Origin: Microcyclospora pomicola
Taxonomy: Eukaryota; Ascomycota; Dothideomycetes; Capnodiales
Length of the DNA stretch: 64,000 nucleotides
Assembly (NCBI GenBank): GCA_002786065.1
Contig: NHNY01000028.1
Coordinates: forward strand, 62,001-126,000
Direction: 5' to 3'
In this document: positions 1-10,751 of the stretch, piece by piece
Position numbering within the stretch: the stretch's first letter is position 1
Layout of the letters: every line of letters begins with the position of its first letter
Translations under genes and position numbers: made by a program
The notes under the pieces: model-generated
Told to the model about the DNA's origin: nothing
Seen by the model: the letters and a program-made list of their open reading frames with translations, nothing else
The model's database searches: none

Positions 1-899
1 AAAAGGCTGGAATGCTGCTGCTTCTTGTGGTCTCTGTGCGGTCCTCGCAAGAGTCGAATGAAGCCGCTCCAGATATATGTCGATCTCTCGCTTGAGACTC
101 ATAAACTGTCCAGCAAGGCTTCGAAGAAATGCAGTTCTTGGTAGCGCTTGAAGATCCCTGGCGATGTAGAGCATGTATAGCTCTCTTCGACTTGTCCTTC
201 GCAGGACCACAACGCTCGAACGAGAACGTCGAATTGATCACCAAAAGCAGAACACATACTCACCATCGGGGATGCTATAGCACACGCCTGTATATGGATC
301 ATCAAGACTGGATATGATGCTGTTGTTCGACGACATGGATAGTTGTATCCCAGCTGATGACGTTGTGTAGGATCGGAGCTTGCAGCACGAAGCTGTCACA
401 ACTTTGTCAATGGACATCAGAACGAACACAACTTTTCGAGTTATGAAGGAGCCAAACCTCTTCGAATGTCTCGACTTCTAAGGAGGAACTCTTCACTTAT
501 ACTTATGATCTAATACGGCGGGGAGTCTCGAATAGTGCGGACGAACAGCTCGCCGAGAGGATGTCGTCGAATCTCACGTCCTGGTCGCGTGTACAATACA
601 GCACAGCACATCACAGTACATAAACGTTGTGCTGTGCAGCTGCCTCCTGCACAAACTCGGGCGAACGTTGCGGTCGGCGCAACTTTCCGTAGACACCTTA
701 GGGAACGGACACGGATCTCGACATTCGTCTGGAGATGCGGACGGGTATATATGTCGATAAGGGCGCCGCTTCTACCATGGAGCAGTGGCTTCTGCATTGA
801 ATTGATCTCATCTGGAACAACTGCTGTGCGACTTGAAGATCATCATAGCTACACACAGCTCTCCTGAACATCACAACGAACAAGCAACACGCATCAGGC
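1..899. other. Left-edge region without a firm gene; possible minus-strand small gene
   Basis: No recognisable protein family is encoded here. On the minus strand an ATG at 336 opens 24 codons ending at a good GTGAGT donor (263). A CAG acceptor at 58-60 nt past 100 (158-160) would join in frame to a 19-residue tail ending in a stop at 99, giving only 43 residues. Other acceptors further left keep frames open to the window edge, so this may instead be the 5' end of a gene running off the window. The 600-899 part is the likely promoter and leader of the oxidoreductase that starts at 900. Confidence 0.25.
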
Positions 900-1940
900 A
901 TGTCATCCACAATAACGACACCCAACACCATTCGCATCTGGCGATATGCCAAGACGACCGGCGGCCTGGAGAACAACCTCAAGTTGGACACTGTCCCTCT
1001 TCCCAAGCCAAAGCCCGAGCAGCATCTCGTTCAGGTGCTCGCAACAGCCCTGAACCCCGTCGACTACAAGCCCGCCGAAGTACCCCTGGCGAGTTGGCTC
1101 TTGATCCGGAAACCCGCGACTCCGGGCATTGATATTGCGGCGCGCATCATCACTCCGGCGGCCGGGTCCTCTCTGCAACCTGGTCAATTGGTCTTTGGAG
1201 CTGCGACAGCCTCCCCTTTCGCCGCCGGCGGACTGGCCGAGTATGTGACTCCCAGCAAGGAGTTGCTGCTTCCTATCCCAGAGGGAGTAGACCCGATCGA
1301 CGCCGCCAGCCTCCCCGTCGCCAGCCTAACAGCGTACCAGACCATCGTCCCGTTCGTGAAGAAAGGCGAGCACCTGCTGCTCATCGGTGGCTCCGGCGGT
1401 GTCGGCACCCTGGGCATCCAGATCGCGCGCGCCATCGGCGCCCACGTTACCGTCACCTGCTCGGCACGTAACCGCGAGCTGTGTATGCAGCTGGGCGCCG
1501 ACGCGGTCGTCGACTACACCGCCGGCGACGTCCTGACGCAGCTGCGCGCGCTACCGTACAAGTTCGCCCATGTCGTCGACAACGTCGGCAGCGACCACGA
1601 ACTGTACTGGCGCGCGCACGAATTCACGCGGCCGGGGGCTCGCTACATGAACGTCGCGTCGTCGCCATCGCTGGCCGATGTGAGCTTCGCGCTCAAGGCG
1701 CAGCTGCTGCCGGCCTTCCTCGGCGGCGGCAAGCGCAAGCTCATGGGCTTCTTCGCCCAGTCCAAGGAAGACGACCTGCACGTGCTGATCGGATGGCTGC
1801 GTGATGGCACGATCAAGGCGGTCATCGACTCGAGGTTCTCCTTCGACCAGGCGCCTGAGGCGTTTCGACGCTTGAAGACAGGCCGGGCGAGAGGCAAGAT
1901 TATCGTTGAGGGCGCAAGTGTGGGGAGCAAGGCGAACTGA
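900..1940 (+). CDS. Zinc-less MDR-family NAD(P)H oxidoreductase (quinone oxidoreductase-like)
   Basis: A single exon of 346 residues in the medium-chain dehydrogenase/reductase superfamily. The N-terminal GroES-like half carries the ALNPVDYK motif typical of quinone oxidoreductase and RTN4IP1-like members. The catalytic zinc cysteines of classical alcohol dehydrogenases are not seen. The Rossmann half has the nucleotide-binding motif GGSGGVGTLGIQIA at about residue 162, followed by LGADAVVDY. Such enzymes reduce quinones or enones with NADPH, but the substrate cannot be read from the sequence. The C-terminal RGKIIVE block is typical of the family, so the gene looks complete. Codon third positions are GC-rich compared with the next gene. 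No targeting signal is obvious, so a cytosolic location is inferred. The ATG at 900 is the first in the frame and the family N-terminus begins a few residues after it. Confidence 0.88.
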   Translation: MSSTITTPNTIRIWRYAKTTGGLENNLKLDTVPLPKPKPEQHLVQVLATALNPVDYKPAEVPLASWLLIRKPATPGIDIAARIITPAAGSSLQPGQLVFGAATASPFAAGGLAEYVTPSKELLLPIPEGVDPIDAASLPVASLTAYQTIVPFVKKGEHLLLIGGSGGVGTLGIQIARAIGAHVTVTCSARNRELCMQLGADAVVDYTAGDVLTQLRALPYKFAHVVDNVGSDHELYWRAHEFTRPGARYMNVASSPSLADVSFALKAQLLPAFLGGGKRKLMGFFAQSKEDDLHVLIGWLRDGTIKAVIDSRFSFDQAPEAFRRLKTGRARGKIIVEGASVGSKAN

Positions 1941-2316
1941 TGATGTACGGTCATGGCTGGAGATGGCGACTTAATAAGCGCCTGGAGTCTTTTGTTCAAC
2001 CGCAATGCTGTAATCTTAATTCCATCATGAACACCGAAAGCCGATTTCTTCATCACATGAACCTACAAGAAGTGACACATACCTACACATAATCATCATC
2101 AAACGTGAATCTGCGTGAGGTTGGTAATTAAGTTCTTCCCGAGCGCTACTTGAATGATGCTGTAACGGGACATCCGACCAGCGATACTTAGATATCAAGC
2201 ACGCATGCTCAATCTCTCGAATGATGCAAATGCGTCCTGCTTTCTCGCCTTGATACTTTCATCGCGCAGATATTGCCCCCCAGGCTTCTTCCATCTCGCG
2301 CAAGGAATCTATAACT
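1941..2316. other. Convergent 3' intergenic region
   Basis: This stretch holds the 3' ends of the oxidoreductase (+) and the Nab3-like gene (-). It is AT-richer than the flanking coding DNA. I see no coding or RNA gene in it. Confidence 0.6.
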
Positions 2317-5010
2317 CTAGGCAGGTTTACCATACGTCCCCAACCTCGCCAGGATTTCCTGCATGTTGACCGGTGCTCCAGCTTGCGGCTGTCCGTTTTG
2401 TGGTGGGCCTTGATGCTGAGCTTGCTGCTGCAAGTATCCGGCGAATGCTTGCGGATTATGTTGCGCCGCCGCCATCGCGGCCTGTTGTTGTTGGCCTAGA
2501 TTCTGCGGCAACGGTTGAGGAGGGTAAGGGTTCTGTTGGGGTGGGTATCCAGGGACGGGAGTCTGCAATGGCGTCCCGAAAGCCGTACTGGCGGTCTGCG
2601 GTGTCTTCATGGCGGAGAGTAGGCTCTGGAGACTGCCGGGATCTAAGGACGTGATGATGTTTTGTAAGTGTGGTGGGGCGGGGCCGTTCGCTGGCGGTGC
2701 GGGAGCAGGATATGGCGCAGGAGGGAAACCGCCCGGTGTAGGATATTGCTGGTATGGCGCAGGACCCGGCGGCTGTGGGGGATTGTATCCACTCCCGTAC
2801 TGCTGCTGTGACCCGTACTGCGCACCATACCCATAGCCTGGAGTTTGGGCGCTGTGCTGCTTCGTTCGTGCTCGCAGCAGTAGTTCAACCGCGATATGCG
2901 GATCTAGCTTGTCGTACTCCTCGAACTGAACGTTGTCCGTCCCTCCACTGCGATCGAAAATCTGCAGCGGGATCTTACCCGAGTCCTGATTGGCACGTGT
3001 CAGGCGGCTGACGGCCAACACACCCTCGAGGATCTGGCGGCGTATGACCGCTTGCTCGTTGAGGCGTGGGCTGAGGATGAGTACGTCGATACTGACCCCT
3101 CGCGATGAAAATGCCTTTTCGACCCACGCGATGAAGTCCCGATCGAGAGAATCAAGCACAATGACTTGCAGCTCTGGCACGTTTTGTGGTTGCCGTCGGG
3201 GTAGCGGTAAGTCATCGTTGTCGTTACGTCTCGGGCTTGGGCTTCGGTATCGGCCTCCACCACCTCTATGGTAGTCTATGGGTGAACGTGATCGGTGGCG
3301 CTCGCGTCGGTCTCTGTACCCACGTGGTGATGGAGATCGATACTCTGGTCTGTACCCATCACGTCCACCTCGATCTCGGTCTCGATCGCCACCTCGATCT
3401 CGGTCTCGATCGCCACCTCGACTAGGAACAAAACGGTCGGTGGTTGTTCTCGGGTTCTTATGATAATCAGGAGACCTGGAACGTCGATTGCTGGGTTGTG
3501 TCCGGTTCTTCTGGGGCTTGCTGATCTCGAGATCTGCCTGATGTGTTAGTGTACGACATTCGGAGCGATGGAATGAAGTTGGGAGACTCACGGATCTTCT
3601 TGTCCTTGATATGCCGCCCTTGCTCGAGGCTGAGCGCCTTTGCAGCTGCGTCCGGTCCAAGAAACTGCACAAAGCCGTACGCCTGTTTGATAGATATCTG
3701 CGCGAGGTCACCATAATGATGAAACACATGAAACACGTCTCTTTTGGTGACCTTTTCCGACGAAAGGTTGCCTGGATGGCGGGTCAGTATCATTGACGCA
3801 TCGAAGTTGTCGGTGAATACGTACCGATGAACAAGCGTGACCCCATGGGGAACTGCTCCCATCGACCCTCGGACACATACTTCCGCTCTTCTTCCAGAAA
3901 GCGGTCGTATTTACGCTGTGTCTCGCCTGTCCATGGTTTCTCCTCGGAGGGTGGCGAATCGCGTCCTGGGTGCCTGTTCGCCCCTCCAGCGTCCATCTGA
4001 GGTGTAGCTGGCACTCTCGTGCCGCCTGGTGACTGCGTCGCTTGTGTACCTGGGTTGGCGGTAGGCAGGTACGAACTCGGCAACACGTTTTGTCCTTGCC
4101 CTGACGGACTTAATGGCGTTGGGACAGGTGGGACATAATTGCGTGAAGCCGGGTCTGCTACAGTACCCTGCCCGACAGTACCTGAGGTTGGGTTGTACGC
4201 CGAGTGTGCAGCATGCGGATGATAGTCGCGGATATGCTGGGAGTGCACGTAGTTCTGATTTATAAGGGGCGTCTCCTGGGGCGGAGGTCGGGGCGGAAGT
4301 CCACTAGGTGGTGCACCGAGACTGGTTGCTGCATTGGAGGACAAGTCATCGGCAAAGGTCTGGTTTTGGGCTTCGCCATTTGAAGGAAGCGGGGCGGGTA
4401 TAGTCGATTCTTCACTTGGAGACGCAACAGTGGAAGCAGACACAAGTGGAGCAGACTGCAAACTGTCCAGCAGCGCCTGCACGTCTACTTGGTTTTGAAC
4501 GACAGGCTGCTGATCATTCTTGATCTCAGATGGGTGATCTTGGGACTGGGACAAGCCCAGGATCTGATTCAGGCCCCCCGTAGCATATTCTATGCTAGAA
4601 GAATCTAGGTGTGGCACGCTGACTTGTGCAGTGACAGCATCAGGCTGAGCACTAGCATCCGTGGGTTGAGGTTCAAGGGAGGTATCGCCCGGGGCAGCGA
4701 CAGCGACATTGCTCATCTTCGCATCAACGGCCTCGTGGTCACGTGACAACGACTGCAGTGCCTCTTCTGGATCAGCTGGTACCTCGTTGGCATCACGCCA
4801 GAAATCCGCCCGGACTTCTGTATTGCGTGTAGAAGGGTCACTCATGTGAGCTTCCGTTTGATTGAAGCCCACATCCATCATGTTCTGAAGAACAGGAATG
4901 TTGGTGGGAGCAGGAAAGTGGATTGGTTTGGGCGAAGCCGGGGACAATAAGTGTGGCTCGCTTTTGTGGTGAGGTTCGTCCGGTGGTTCTGTCGGCGTTT
5001 CCGAGAGCAT
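2317..5010 (-). CDS. nab3: Nab3-like RRM protein (three exons)
   Basis: Exons 5010-3825, 3771-3592 and 3533-2317 give 860 residues. Intron 1 (53 nt, GTACGT...CAG) splits the RRM exactly so that the spliced exons read RLFIGNLSSEKV, a standard RNP2 motif, which supports the junction. The protein has a long acidic and Pro/Gln-rich N-terminus, one RRM (about 395-465) with KQAYGFVQF as RNP1, an Arg/Asp/Ser-rich linker, then a folded block starting LQVIVLDSLDRDF that resembles the anticodon-binding-like domain of NCOA5 and Nab3. The tail is Pro/Gln-rich. In yeast, Nab3 works with Nrd1 and Sen1 in termination and nuclear decay of non-coding transcripts; that role is inferred here by homology. The ATG at 5010 is the first true ATG in the frame. 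A 24-bp tandem duplication lies in the linker. Confidence 0.85.
3367..3414. repeat. Perfect 24-bp tandem duplication inside the Nab3-like gene
   Basis: Two adjacent identical 24-bp units (3367-3390 and 3391-3414) lie in the coding sequence and encode GGDRDRDR twice on the minus strand. A partial third copy of 6 bases follows. The repeat length is a multiple of three, so copy-number changes would keep the frame. Confidence 0.9.
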
Positions 5011-5607
5011 GTGTATCACAGGCGGCGCATCAGCGCTACACAGCAGACGTGTTGAACTGATGGGGAGTCTGAGATTGATGACTATCGCGCATGCCTCGTT
5101 TCAGTCATGTGAAGTCTAGGCGGCGAGGAGATTTGAGATGGAGTGTGGCAGAAATGCAGACCAAGACAGACAACTACGCAACAAGGGGGGATGATGTTGA
5201 GCCGATCAAGACAGATGGCGCAGACGCGAGCAAAAGGTGTCGTTGGGAGTATCAGTGTGCGGGTGGCAGTCACACATACGTTGATGGCGAGCTCGAAGGC
5301 GTTTGATGGACGACTTTCTTCAGCATGAATGGGGCGAAGGTGACCGCAGGAGAAGTCAGGGCGTGGCGGTGAAGAATGATGAGGACAGAATAATCGGAGG
5401 TATTCGCAACGGAGATGATTGGGAGGTGGATTTTGCGGCTCAGGTGTTTGTACAGAACAACGATGATTGGCGTGATGTTGCGGATGATGTTGTCATTGGA
5501 GGTTGGAGGTCGAAATGATGATCTGAGGTTGGAGGAAAACCCAGAAACGCAGTTGCGCCGGGCCAGCCCGTCTCTACCCGCGACTTGTCCCGAGCATCAC
5601 TCTAACC
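5011..5607. promoter_or_regulatory. Divergent intergenic region of the Nab3-like and ICT1-like genes
   Basis: About 600 bases separate two divergently transcribed genes and must contain both promoters and leaders. Short open frames here show no family resemblance. No specific factor site stands out. Confidence 0.45.
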
Positions 5608-6314
5608 ATGAATATTCACTTCCAATGTCCTGTCAGATTTATACTCAGACCCGCTGTGCGACCACGGGATATGACCGTTTGCGTCGGTGTCTTGAAACGC
5701 GCCATTCCACTCAGATATCGGACTGCCCTACATGTCTCAAGGAACTTCGCCACTAGAAGGGGTCCTGAAGTCGATGACGAGGAACTCCATGCTACCCGGG
5801 AATGGCTTGCCAACTTCAATCCGGACACAATACCAAGAGCTATTTGTGATGTAACATTCAGTAGATCTTCTGGTCCAGGAGGCCAGAATGTGAACAAGTA
5901 CGGCTCATCATTGCTCTATGCCTCAGCAATCATGTCTAACATCGACCGTCCTACAGAGTATCTTCGAAAGCTACACTGCGCGTGCCGACATCTGCAATGC
6001 TCGCTCACGTTCCTAGACTACTTCACCAACCCCTTCTGGCTTCACGGTACCATGCGGCCAAGTCCTCTGATATCGTTATCCAGGCAGATGATTCGCGCAA
6101 GCAGAGTGATAACCTAATTGCTTGCTTCCGTAAATTGCACGAAATGATACTCTCGGTGGGACGCGAGGCCATTCCCAATGAGACAAGTCCCGAGCAACTC
6201 AAGCGCGTGGCTGCATTACAGAAAGCGGAGGCTGCAGGCAGGAGAAAGATGAAAGAACATCAGAGTAGCAAGAAAACTGCGCGGCGGAGTGGAGGGCGAG
6301 GAGGTGACGACTGA
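5608..6314 (+). CDS. Mitochondrial class I release-factor-type (GGQ) peptidyl-tRNA hydrolase, ICT1/Pth4-like
   Basis: Two exons, 5608-5897 and 5957-6314, give 215 residues. The 59-nt intron falls inside the catalytic region. Splicing joins SGPGGQNVNK to VSSKATLRVP, the standard GGQ loop and following strand of class I release factors. The GGQ glutamine drives hydrolysis of the peptidyl-tRNA ester. The protein lacks the codon-recognition domain of true RF1 and RF2, matching ICT1 (mL62) and yeast Pth4, which rescue stalled mitochondrial ribosomes. The N-terminus is Arg-rich and poor in acidic residues, which fits a mitochondrial presequence. The C-terminal tail is basic (KMKEHQSSKKTARRSGGRGG), like the ICT1 tail that enters the ribosomal mRNA channel. 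ICT1 versus Pth4 cannot be settled by eye. Confidence 0.88.
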
Positions 6315-6869
6315 GCAGTTCTGTATCCACTTACTTGTACATGTATCTATGCGACCAAAGCTATTCTTGAAGCACATCTGCCTTGACCATGTCTAGCATG
6401 CATGTGGTTGATGTAGCCAAGGCTGAACTTGCGCTGTACTTATGAGACACAGGGTACTGGTCTGCGAACACAAGAGTGTATCGCCAAAATCATAGGAATT
6501 TGGTACCTATATCATCCTAGTCGTATGTGTGACAAATAGCGACCTCGAAGCATTTCCTTTATAATTTCATGTTATTATGTGTCTGGTAGACATGATCGAT
6601 TGAGAGTGTGGAGGCCTGAGGTTGGACACGGCTTTGCTCCGCGCGCCAAGCTCTTCTGGAGCTGGACTGGAGAAATTTCCTCGAGACAGCTCCGAGATGG
6701 GAGCTTGAAGATCACCATACAACATTCGAGTTCGGTGTCGCAACCAGGCGAGCTCACTTACGACCACTTGAGCTCTACTCAACCGGAAACTCAGGAATAT
6801 TGCGAACCACAGTCCGACAGGGCACCGGAAGTCGATCTAACAACCGCAAAGCGCGCGCATCGAAGCAAA
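6315..6869. other. Intergenic region and Gar1 promoter/leader
   Basis: Contains the 3' end of the ICT1-like gene and the upstream region of GAR1. The Gar1 frame stays open upstream to 6579, but that extension has no resemblance to Gar1 and is treated as leader. Nothing else is recognised. Confidence 0.5.
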
Positions 6870-7562
6870 ATGGCGTTCCGCGGACGTGGTGGTGGAGATA
6901 GAGGCGGCCGTGGTGGATTCTCACGAGGCGGCGACCGAGGAGGATTTCGCGGTGGCCGTGGAGGGTTCCAGTCGTATGGGCCTCCTGCGTCCGTGCTAGG
7001 TAAGCGAAACGAGTGCCTCCCAAGGTACAATGGTCTAATACAATATCTCCCTCTGCCAGAAATGGGCGAATTCATGCACGCGACCGAGGGTGAGATGGTC
7101 TGCAGCTCCATCAACCCAAAAATTCCATACTTCAACGCGCCGATCTACCTCGAGAATAAGTCACCGGTCGGCAAAGTCGATGAAATCCTCGGCCCGATCA
7201 ACCAGCTCTACTTCACCATCAAGCCACAAGAAGGAATCCAGGCAGGAAGCTTCAAGGCTGGCGACAAGTTCTACATCGGCGGTGACAAGCTATTGCCATT
7301 GGAGAAGTTCTTGCCCAAGCCTAAGCCGCCGCCGGGCGCTTCTAAGGTCAAGAAGCCGAGAGGCGCAGGTGTTGGCGGAAGAGGAGGTCGTGGAGGCCCA
7401 AGAGGGCGCGGTGACCGTGGCGGCAGAGGCGGTTTCTCTCGCGGGGGTGATAGGGGTGGACGAGGTGGAAGCAGGGGTTTCGGAGGAGGACGAGGAGGCA
7501 GTGGATTTGGTGCCCGTGGAGGTTCACGTGGTGCGCCTCGAGGCCGTGGTCGGGGCTACTAA
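6870..7562 (+). CDS. gar1: H/ACA snoRNP subunit Gar1
   Basis: Two exons, 6870-6999 and 7060-7562, give 210 residues. The 60-nt intron (GTAAGC...CCAG) is a multiple of three, so an unspliced reading stays open and would wrongly add 20 residues; splicing gives [14 protein letters not shown], as in known Gar1 proteins. The protein has an N-terminal GAR (Gly/Arg-rich) domain, the Gar1 core (about 40-140) with [19 protein letters not shown], and a long C-terminal GAR domain. Gar1 is one of the four core proteins of H/ACA RNPs, with Cbf5, Nop10 and Nhp2, and acts in pseudouridylation and rRNA maturation in the nucleolus. The GAR domains are expected targets of arginine methylation. The ATG at 6870 was chosen because MAFRGRGGG is the standard Gar1 start. 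Confidence 0.96.
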   Translation: MAFRGRGGGDRGGRGGFSRGGDRGGFRGGRGGFQSYGPPASVLGKRNECLPRYNGLIQYLPLPEMGEFMHATEGEMVCSSINPKIPYFNAPIYLENKSPVGKVDEILGPINQLYFTIKPQEGIQAGSFKAGDKFYIGGDKLLPLEKFLPKPKPPPGASKVKKPRGAGVGGRGGRGGPRGRGDRGGRGGFSRGGDRGGRGGSRGFGGGRGGSGFGARGGSRGAPRGRGRGY

Positions 7563-7963
7563 GTCAGAAGGGGGAAAGTATGTGAAAATGAAGCATTGGC
7601 GTCGGTGTTCTGGGCGTTACTATTTGGGTGGTTTGAGATGGGTTACCCAGCGGTTGACCCTAATCCTGCTAAGAGCAGTGTATAAGCCCGTGAGACTCAA
7701 TTTGGGCTTGTCGACTAGCATCTGTACTACAATGTATACACTCCAAATCTGCTCACAGCCCGTCATGGACAAACAGACATGGCTAGGTATTACTGCCATG
7801 GTAGATAATGTAGCGCATGGCTTCCTCTCATTGTAGCAGCGTGGTTGGCCACTTAGTGACATTTCACAAGTTTCATACCAACAGGAACAGACAGTTGGAA
7901 TTAAGTTCCTCATCAGCACTGATATGATTCAATATCACGAGAAGTTGGTCCCGCTACGGCAAT
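7563..7963. other. Convergent 3' intergenic region
   Basis: Lies between the 3' ends of GAR1 (+) and the CUE-domain gene (-). No gene or structured element is recognised. Confidence 0.6.
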
Positions 7964-9910
7964 CTAGCCCGGAAACCCGCCCCTAGCCATCTTCTTCGCT
8001 CGCTGATCTCGTCTGTTGTGGTTCGCTCTACTACCTTTGCTTGCTTCTTTTCTCCGTTGTGCTTCGGCAGTGCCTGCATCATTCGACGGTCCTGCAACGT
8101 TGCCCCCTCGACCACGACCTCTTCCACGACCTCGACCCCTGAAATCTCCACGTTGTGAAGGTCCGGGGGCATCGGAATCTTCAGTCTCCGTGTTGCCAGC
8201 AGAGTCTCTGTAAGCTGTGGCTGCTATGACGTTCTGCCTTCCATCGAAAGCGCTGTGTCGTGATTCAAGTTGCTTTAGTCTTCGCGGCTCTCGTTGAAGC
8301 ATGATCGCCCAGCCCTCAATGGCTTCGTCGGTCATACCAGTCTCCGTTTTGAGCGCTGCACGTGGTTGACTCCGGCGGATATTGAAAGTGCGACCGAACA
8401 ATTCTGGTGTGGCTCTGTATGCTGTGAACAACGCCTGCTCGTTCTCCTCGTGAGTCACTTTGGCTGTCGGCCCAGGCTCACCATCAGGATGTGCCGTGTC
8501 GACAGTGCCACCGACATCCTCCATATCGTATGTATCATCCCGTTCATCATCGTCGGAGTCGAAAGCCGCAAGCGCTGAGAGAATTGCTGCTTTGTTCCCG
8601 TGATTGTCGACTGGAGCCTTGTCCCTTTTGCCAATATGTAGACGAGCAGTGTCAAATTCCAAGCGGTCGAGCTCATCCTCGTCATAAGCATTGCGTCTAT
8701 CTGGTATGAATTGTTGGAATGCAGCAGGAGGAGTAGATCGCGGTGCGAGCCTATCGACCTCGCGTTGCTCATCAAATTTGACAGGCTGTGCTTGTTCTTG
8801 GCGGTCGGAAGACTTGAGATGAGGAGGCAATGAATCCTCGAGCAGATGCGCAGTCACGCGCTCTACATCATTCTCGTACTCATCCAAAACCTTGAGTACA
8901 AATCCAGATCCGAGGTCGGGGAAAAGGTCTTGGATTTGCGTCACAAGACTCATCTGGTGCATGTGCATTTCACCGTCGTTTGCTCGTGCTTCGCCCTTCT
9001 CAGTACCGCGCTTTTTGCTGTGCCTAACTCTTACGAGATTTGACATCCGATATGTGTCAAGCGTATCAAGAAGGTTTGATATTCTTCCTGCCGACTTGCC
9101 AATCACAATCCGACGCAGCTTCGGCACCAAGGGTGTGTTGGTCACGAGATCAGCTAGCAAAGAAGGCTCATGCTTCTTCTCATCTGCGTGGCCTCGCATG
9201 TTGTAGAGATGATCGGAAAGTATTGAGACATTGGCGTTGGCTGTATGGACCAGGGAAGTCAGACCAAGATAAGCAATACCTACAAGAGCTTTACGATCCT
9301 CCGTGGTTACCCGCACGTAGTACGCAGTGATCAAGCCATCGACGAGATCAGTGCCGGTGAAGAAGAACGCGGCAACATCAGGAGATGCACGGAACAAAGA
9401 GGCGAGACCTTCTAATCGTCCTTGCACTGGTATCGAGGCCTTCGAATCGAGAAGCTTTACCAAAGACTCTCTTTCTTTTTGCATGACTGGCTCCAGAACA
9501 GCTCTGTGCGTAGTCCATATCTGATGCAAAAGCTTTGTGATTGCAGCGCTGCGCATGTGTGTACGGCAGAACGCCGAGAGAAATTCGAAAGTTATGGGAG
9601 AAGGTGAGAGAACCTGATGGGACACCAAGCGATCTATCAACTTGAAGGTCTTTCTTTGCAAGGCACGACCTTTTGAGCCAGACAATGATTCGTCGGTTGC
9701 CTCAACTTTTGACAGCTCCGAATACAACGAATGTATGAAGCTGTTCAATTGCGATTCTTTCTCGGAGATTGAGACCAATTCTTTCGCTGGTACTTGGAGA
9801 GCATATTCCACAAGATGGACCCAGGCATCGAGACACGCATTCCACTCCGGTATTGGAAGACTTAAACGTATCGAAGCTGGAGGAATAGGAGCCAGTGATA
9901 GAATTGACAT
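7964..9910 (-). CDS. cue3: CUE-domain protein, Cue3/ASCC2-like ribosome quality control factor
   Basis: A single exon of 648 residues. The N-terminal half is the helical ASCC2/Cue3 domain. A CUE ubiquitin-binding domain follows at about 315-360, with the hydrophobic motif IQDLFPDLG and a dileucine near the end of its third helix (AHLLED). The C-terminal third is acidic, then Arg/Gly-rich (RGRGRGRGRGG), then basic. Yeast Cue3 (Rqt3) belongs to the RQT complex with Slh1 and Rqt4, which binds Hel2-ubiquitinated collided ribosomes and splits them; human ASCC2 does the same with ASCC3. That role is inferred from domain order. The domain order and length match fungal homologues. The start is the first ATG and is followed by a typical hydrophobic stretch. 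Confidence 0.85.
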   Translation of the reverse strand: MSILSLAPIPPASIRLSLPIPEWNACLDAWVHLVEYALQVPAKELVSISEKESQLNSFIHSLYSELSKVEATDESLSGSKGRALQRKTFKLIDRLVSHQVLSPSPITFEFLSAFCRTHMRSAAITKLLHQIWTTHRAVLEPVMQKERESLVKLLDSKASIPVQGRLEGLASLFRASPDVAAFFFTGTDLVDGLITAYYVRVTTEDRKALVGIAYLGLTSLVHTANANVSILSDHLYNMRGHADEKKHEPSLLADLVTNTPLVPKLRRIVIGKSAGRISNLLDTLDTYRMSNLVRVRHSKKRGTEKGEARANDGEMHMHQMSLVTQIQDLFPDLGSGFVLKVLDEYENDVERVTAHLLEDSLPPHLKSSDRQEQAQPVKFDEQREVDRLAPRSTPPAAFQQFIPDRRNAYDEDELDRLEFDTARLHIGKRDKAPVDNHGNKAAILSALAAFDSDDDERDDTYDMEDVGGTVDTAHPDGEPGPTAKVTHEENEQALFTAYRATPELFGRTFNIRRSQPRAALKTETGMTDEAIEGWAIMLQREPRRLKQLESRHSAFDGRQNVIAATAYRDSAGNTETEDSDAPGPSQRGDFRGRGRGRGRGRGGNVAGPSNDAGTAEAQRRKEASKGSRANHNRRDQRAKKMARGGFPG

Positions 9911-10318
9911 GATTGCAAGGAATCCAAGGGAACCGTCCAGTGTCTCGAAAATGCCTCGAAGACCTAGTAGTGTTCAACCTCAGGCGACATATATCAAGTG
10001 CATCCTACGGCATTCAGTTTTCTACATGTAGTCATGATGCACTACTATGAGCCAGACGTTCACATGTCCCACCAAAAGCTATTGCCGCTTGAGGCTAGAC
10101 TCTCAAAAATCTTGGCGCTCCCACCTGAATTGCACAACTTCACGCTGCACCACGAACTTTCTTTGGCCCTCATCGATCTCACTTTACCGCGTCAAACAGA
10201 CCGAGGTGCGCATTCCTCGCTGAAGTAAAGTTGGAGCAAATACTGATCATAGCCACAGTCGGATCGACACTACCTCTCAAACCCGATCAAACCCGCCAGC
10301 ACTTCACCAGCGATCAAC
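9911..10318. promoter_or_regulatory. Divergent promoter region of CUE3-like and RPS20 genes
   Basis: About 400 bases between divergent genes. The part next to the uS10 start is C/A-rich, as is common for ribosomal protein leaders. No distinct motif can be assigned. Confidence 0.4.
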
Positions 10319-10751
10319 ATGTCTTACCAAGACCCCAAGAAGACCGCACAGGGCGACGCGCCTAAGATCCACAAGATCCGCATCACCCTCACCTCGCGCA
10401 AGGTGTCCTCGCTCGAGAAGGTGTGCACGGAGCTGATCGACCGCGCGAAGAGCAAGGAGCTGCGCGTCAAGGGCCCAGTGCGTCTGCCTACCAAGAACCT
10501 CAAGATCTCCACCCGCAAGACTCCTTGTGGTGAGGGCTCCAAGACCTGGGACACTTTCGAGATGAGGTGAGTTGCTCATTGGAAGCAGATACGGACCCCT
10601 AGGCTGGAATTCAAGAACGTAAACTGATTGGCGATTATCATTTAGAATCCACAAGCGTTTGATCGACTTGAACGCTCCCACCGAGGTCGTCAAGCAGATC
10701 ATCATCAACATCGAGGCTGGCGTCGAGGTTGAGGTCACTATCGCAGCCTAG
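10319..10751 (+). CDS. rps20: 40S ribosomal protein uS10 (Rps20)
   Basis: Two exons, 10319-10566 and 10646-10751, give 117 residues, close to yeast Rps20 (121). The 79-nt intron (GTGAGT...TTTAG) is placed so that TFEMR is followed by IHKRLIDL, a conserved uS10 junction. The family pattern [23 protein letters not shown] and the C-terminal VEVEVTIAA are all present. The protein is part of the 40S head near the mRNA entry side, and in yeast uS10 is ubiquitinated by Hel2 upon ribosome collision. It is therefore notable that its divergent neighbour is the Cue3-like reader of that pathway, though a shared promoter is only inferred. Codon use is strongly biased to C-ending codons, as expected for high expression. 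Confidence 0.97.
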
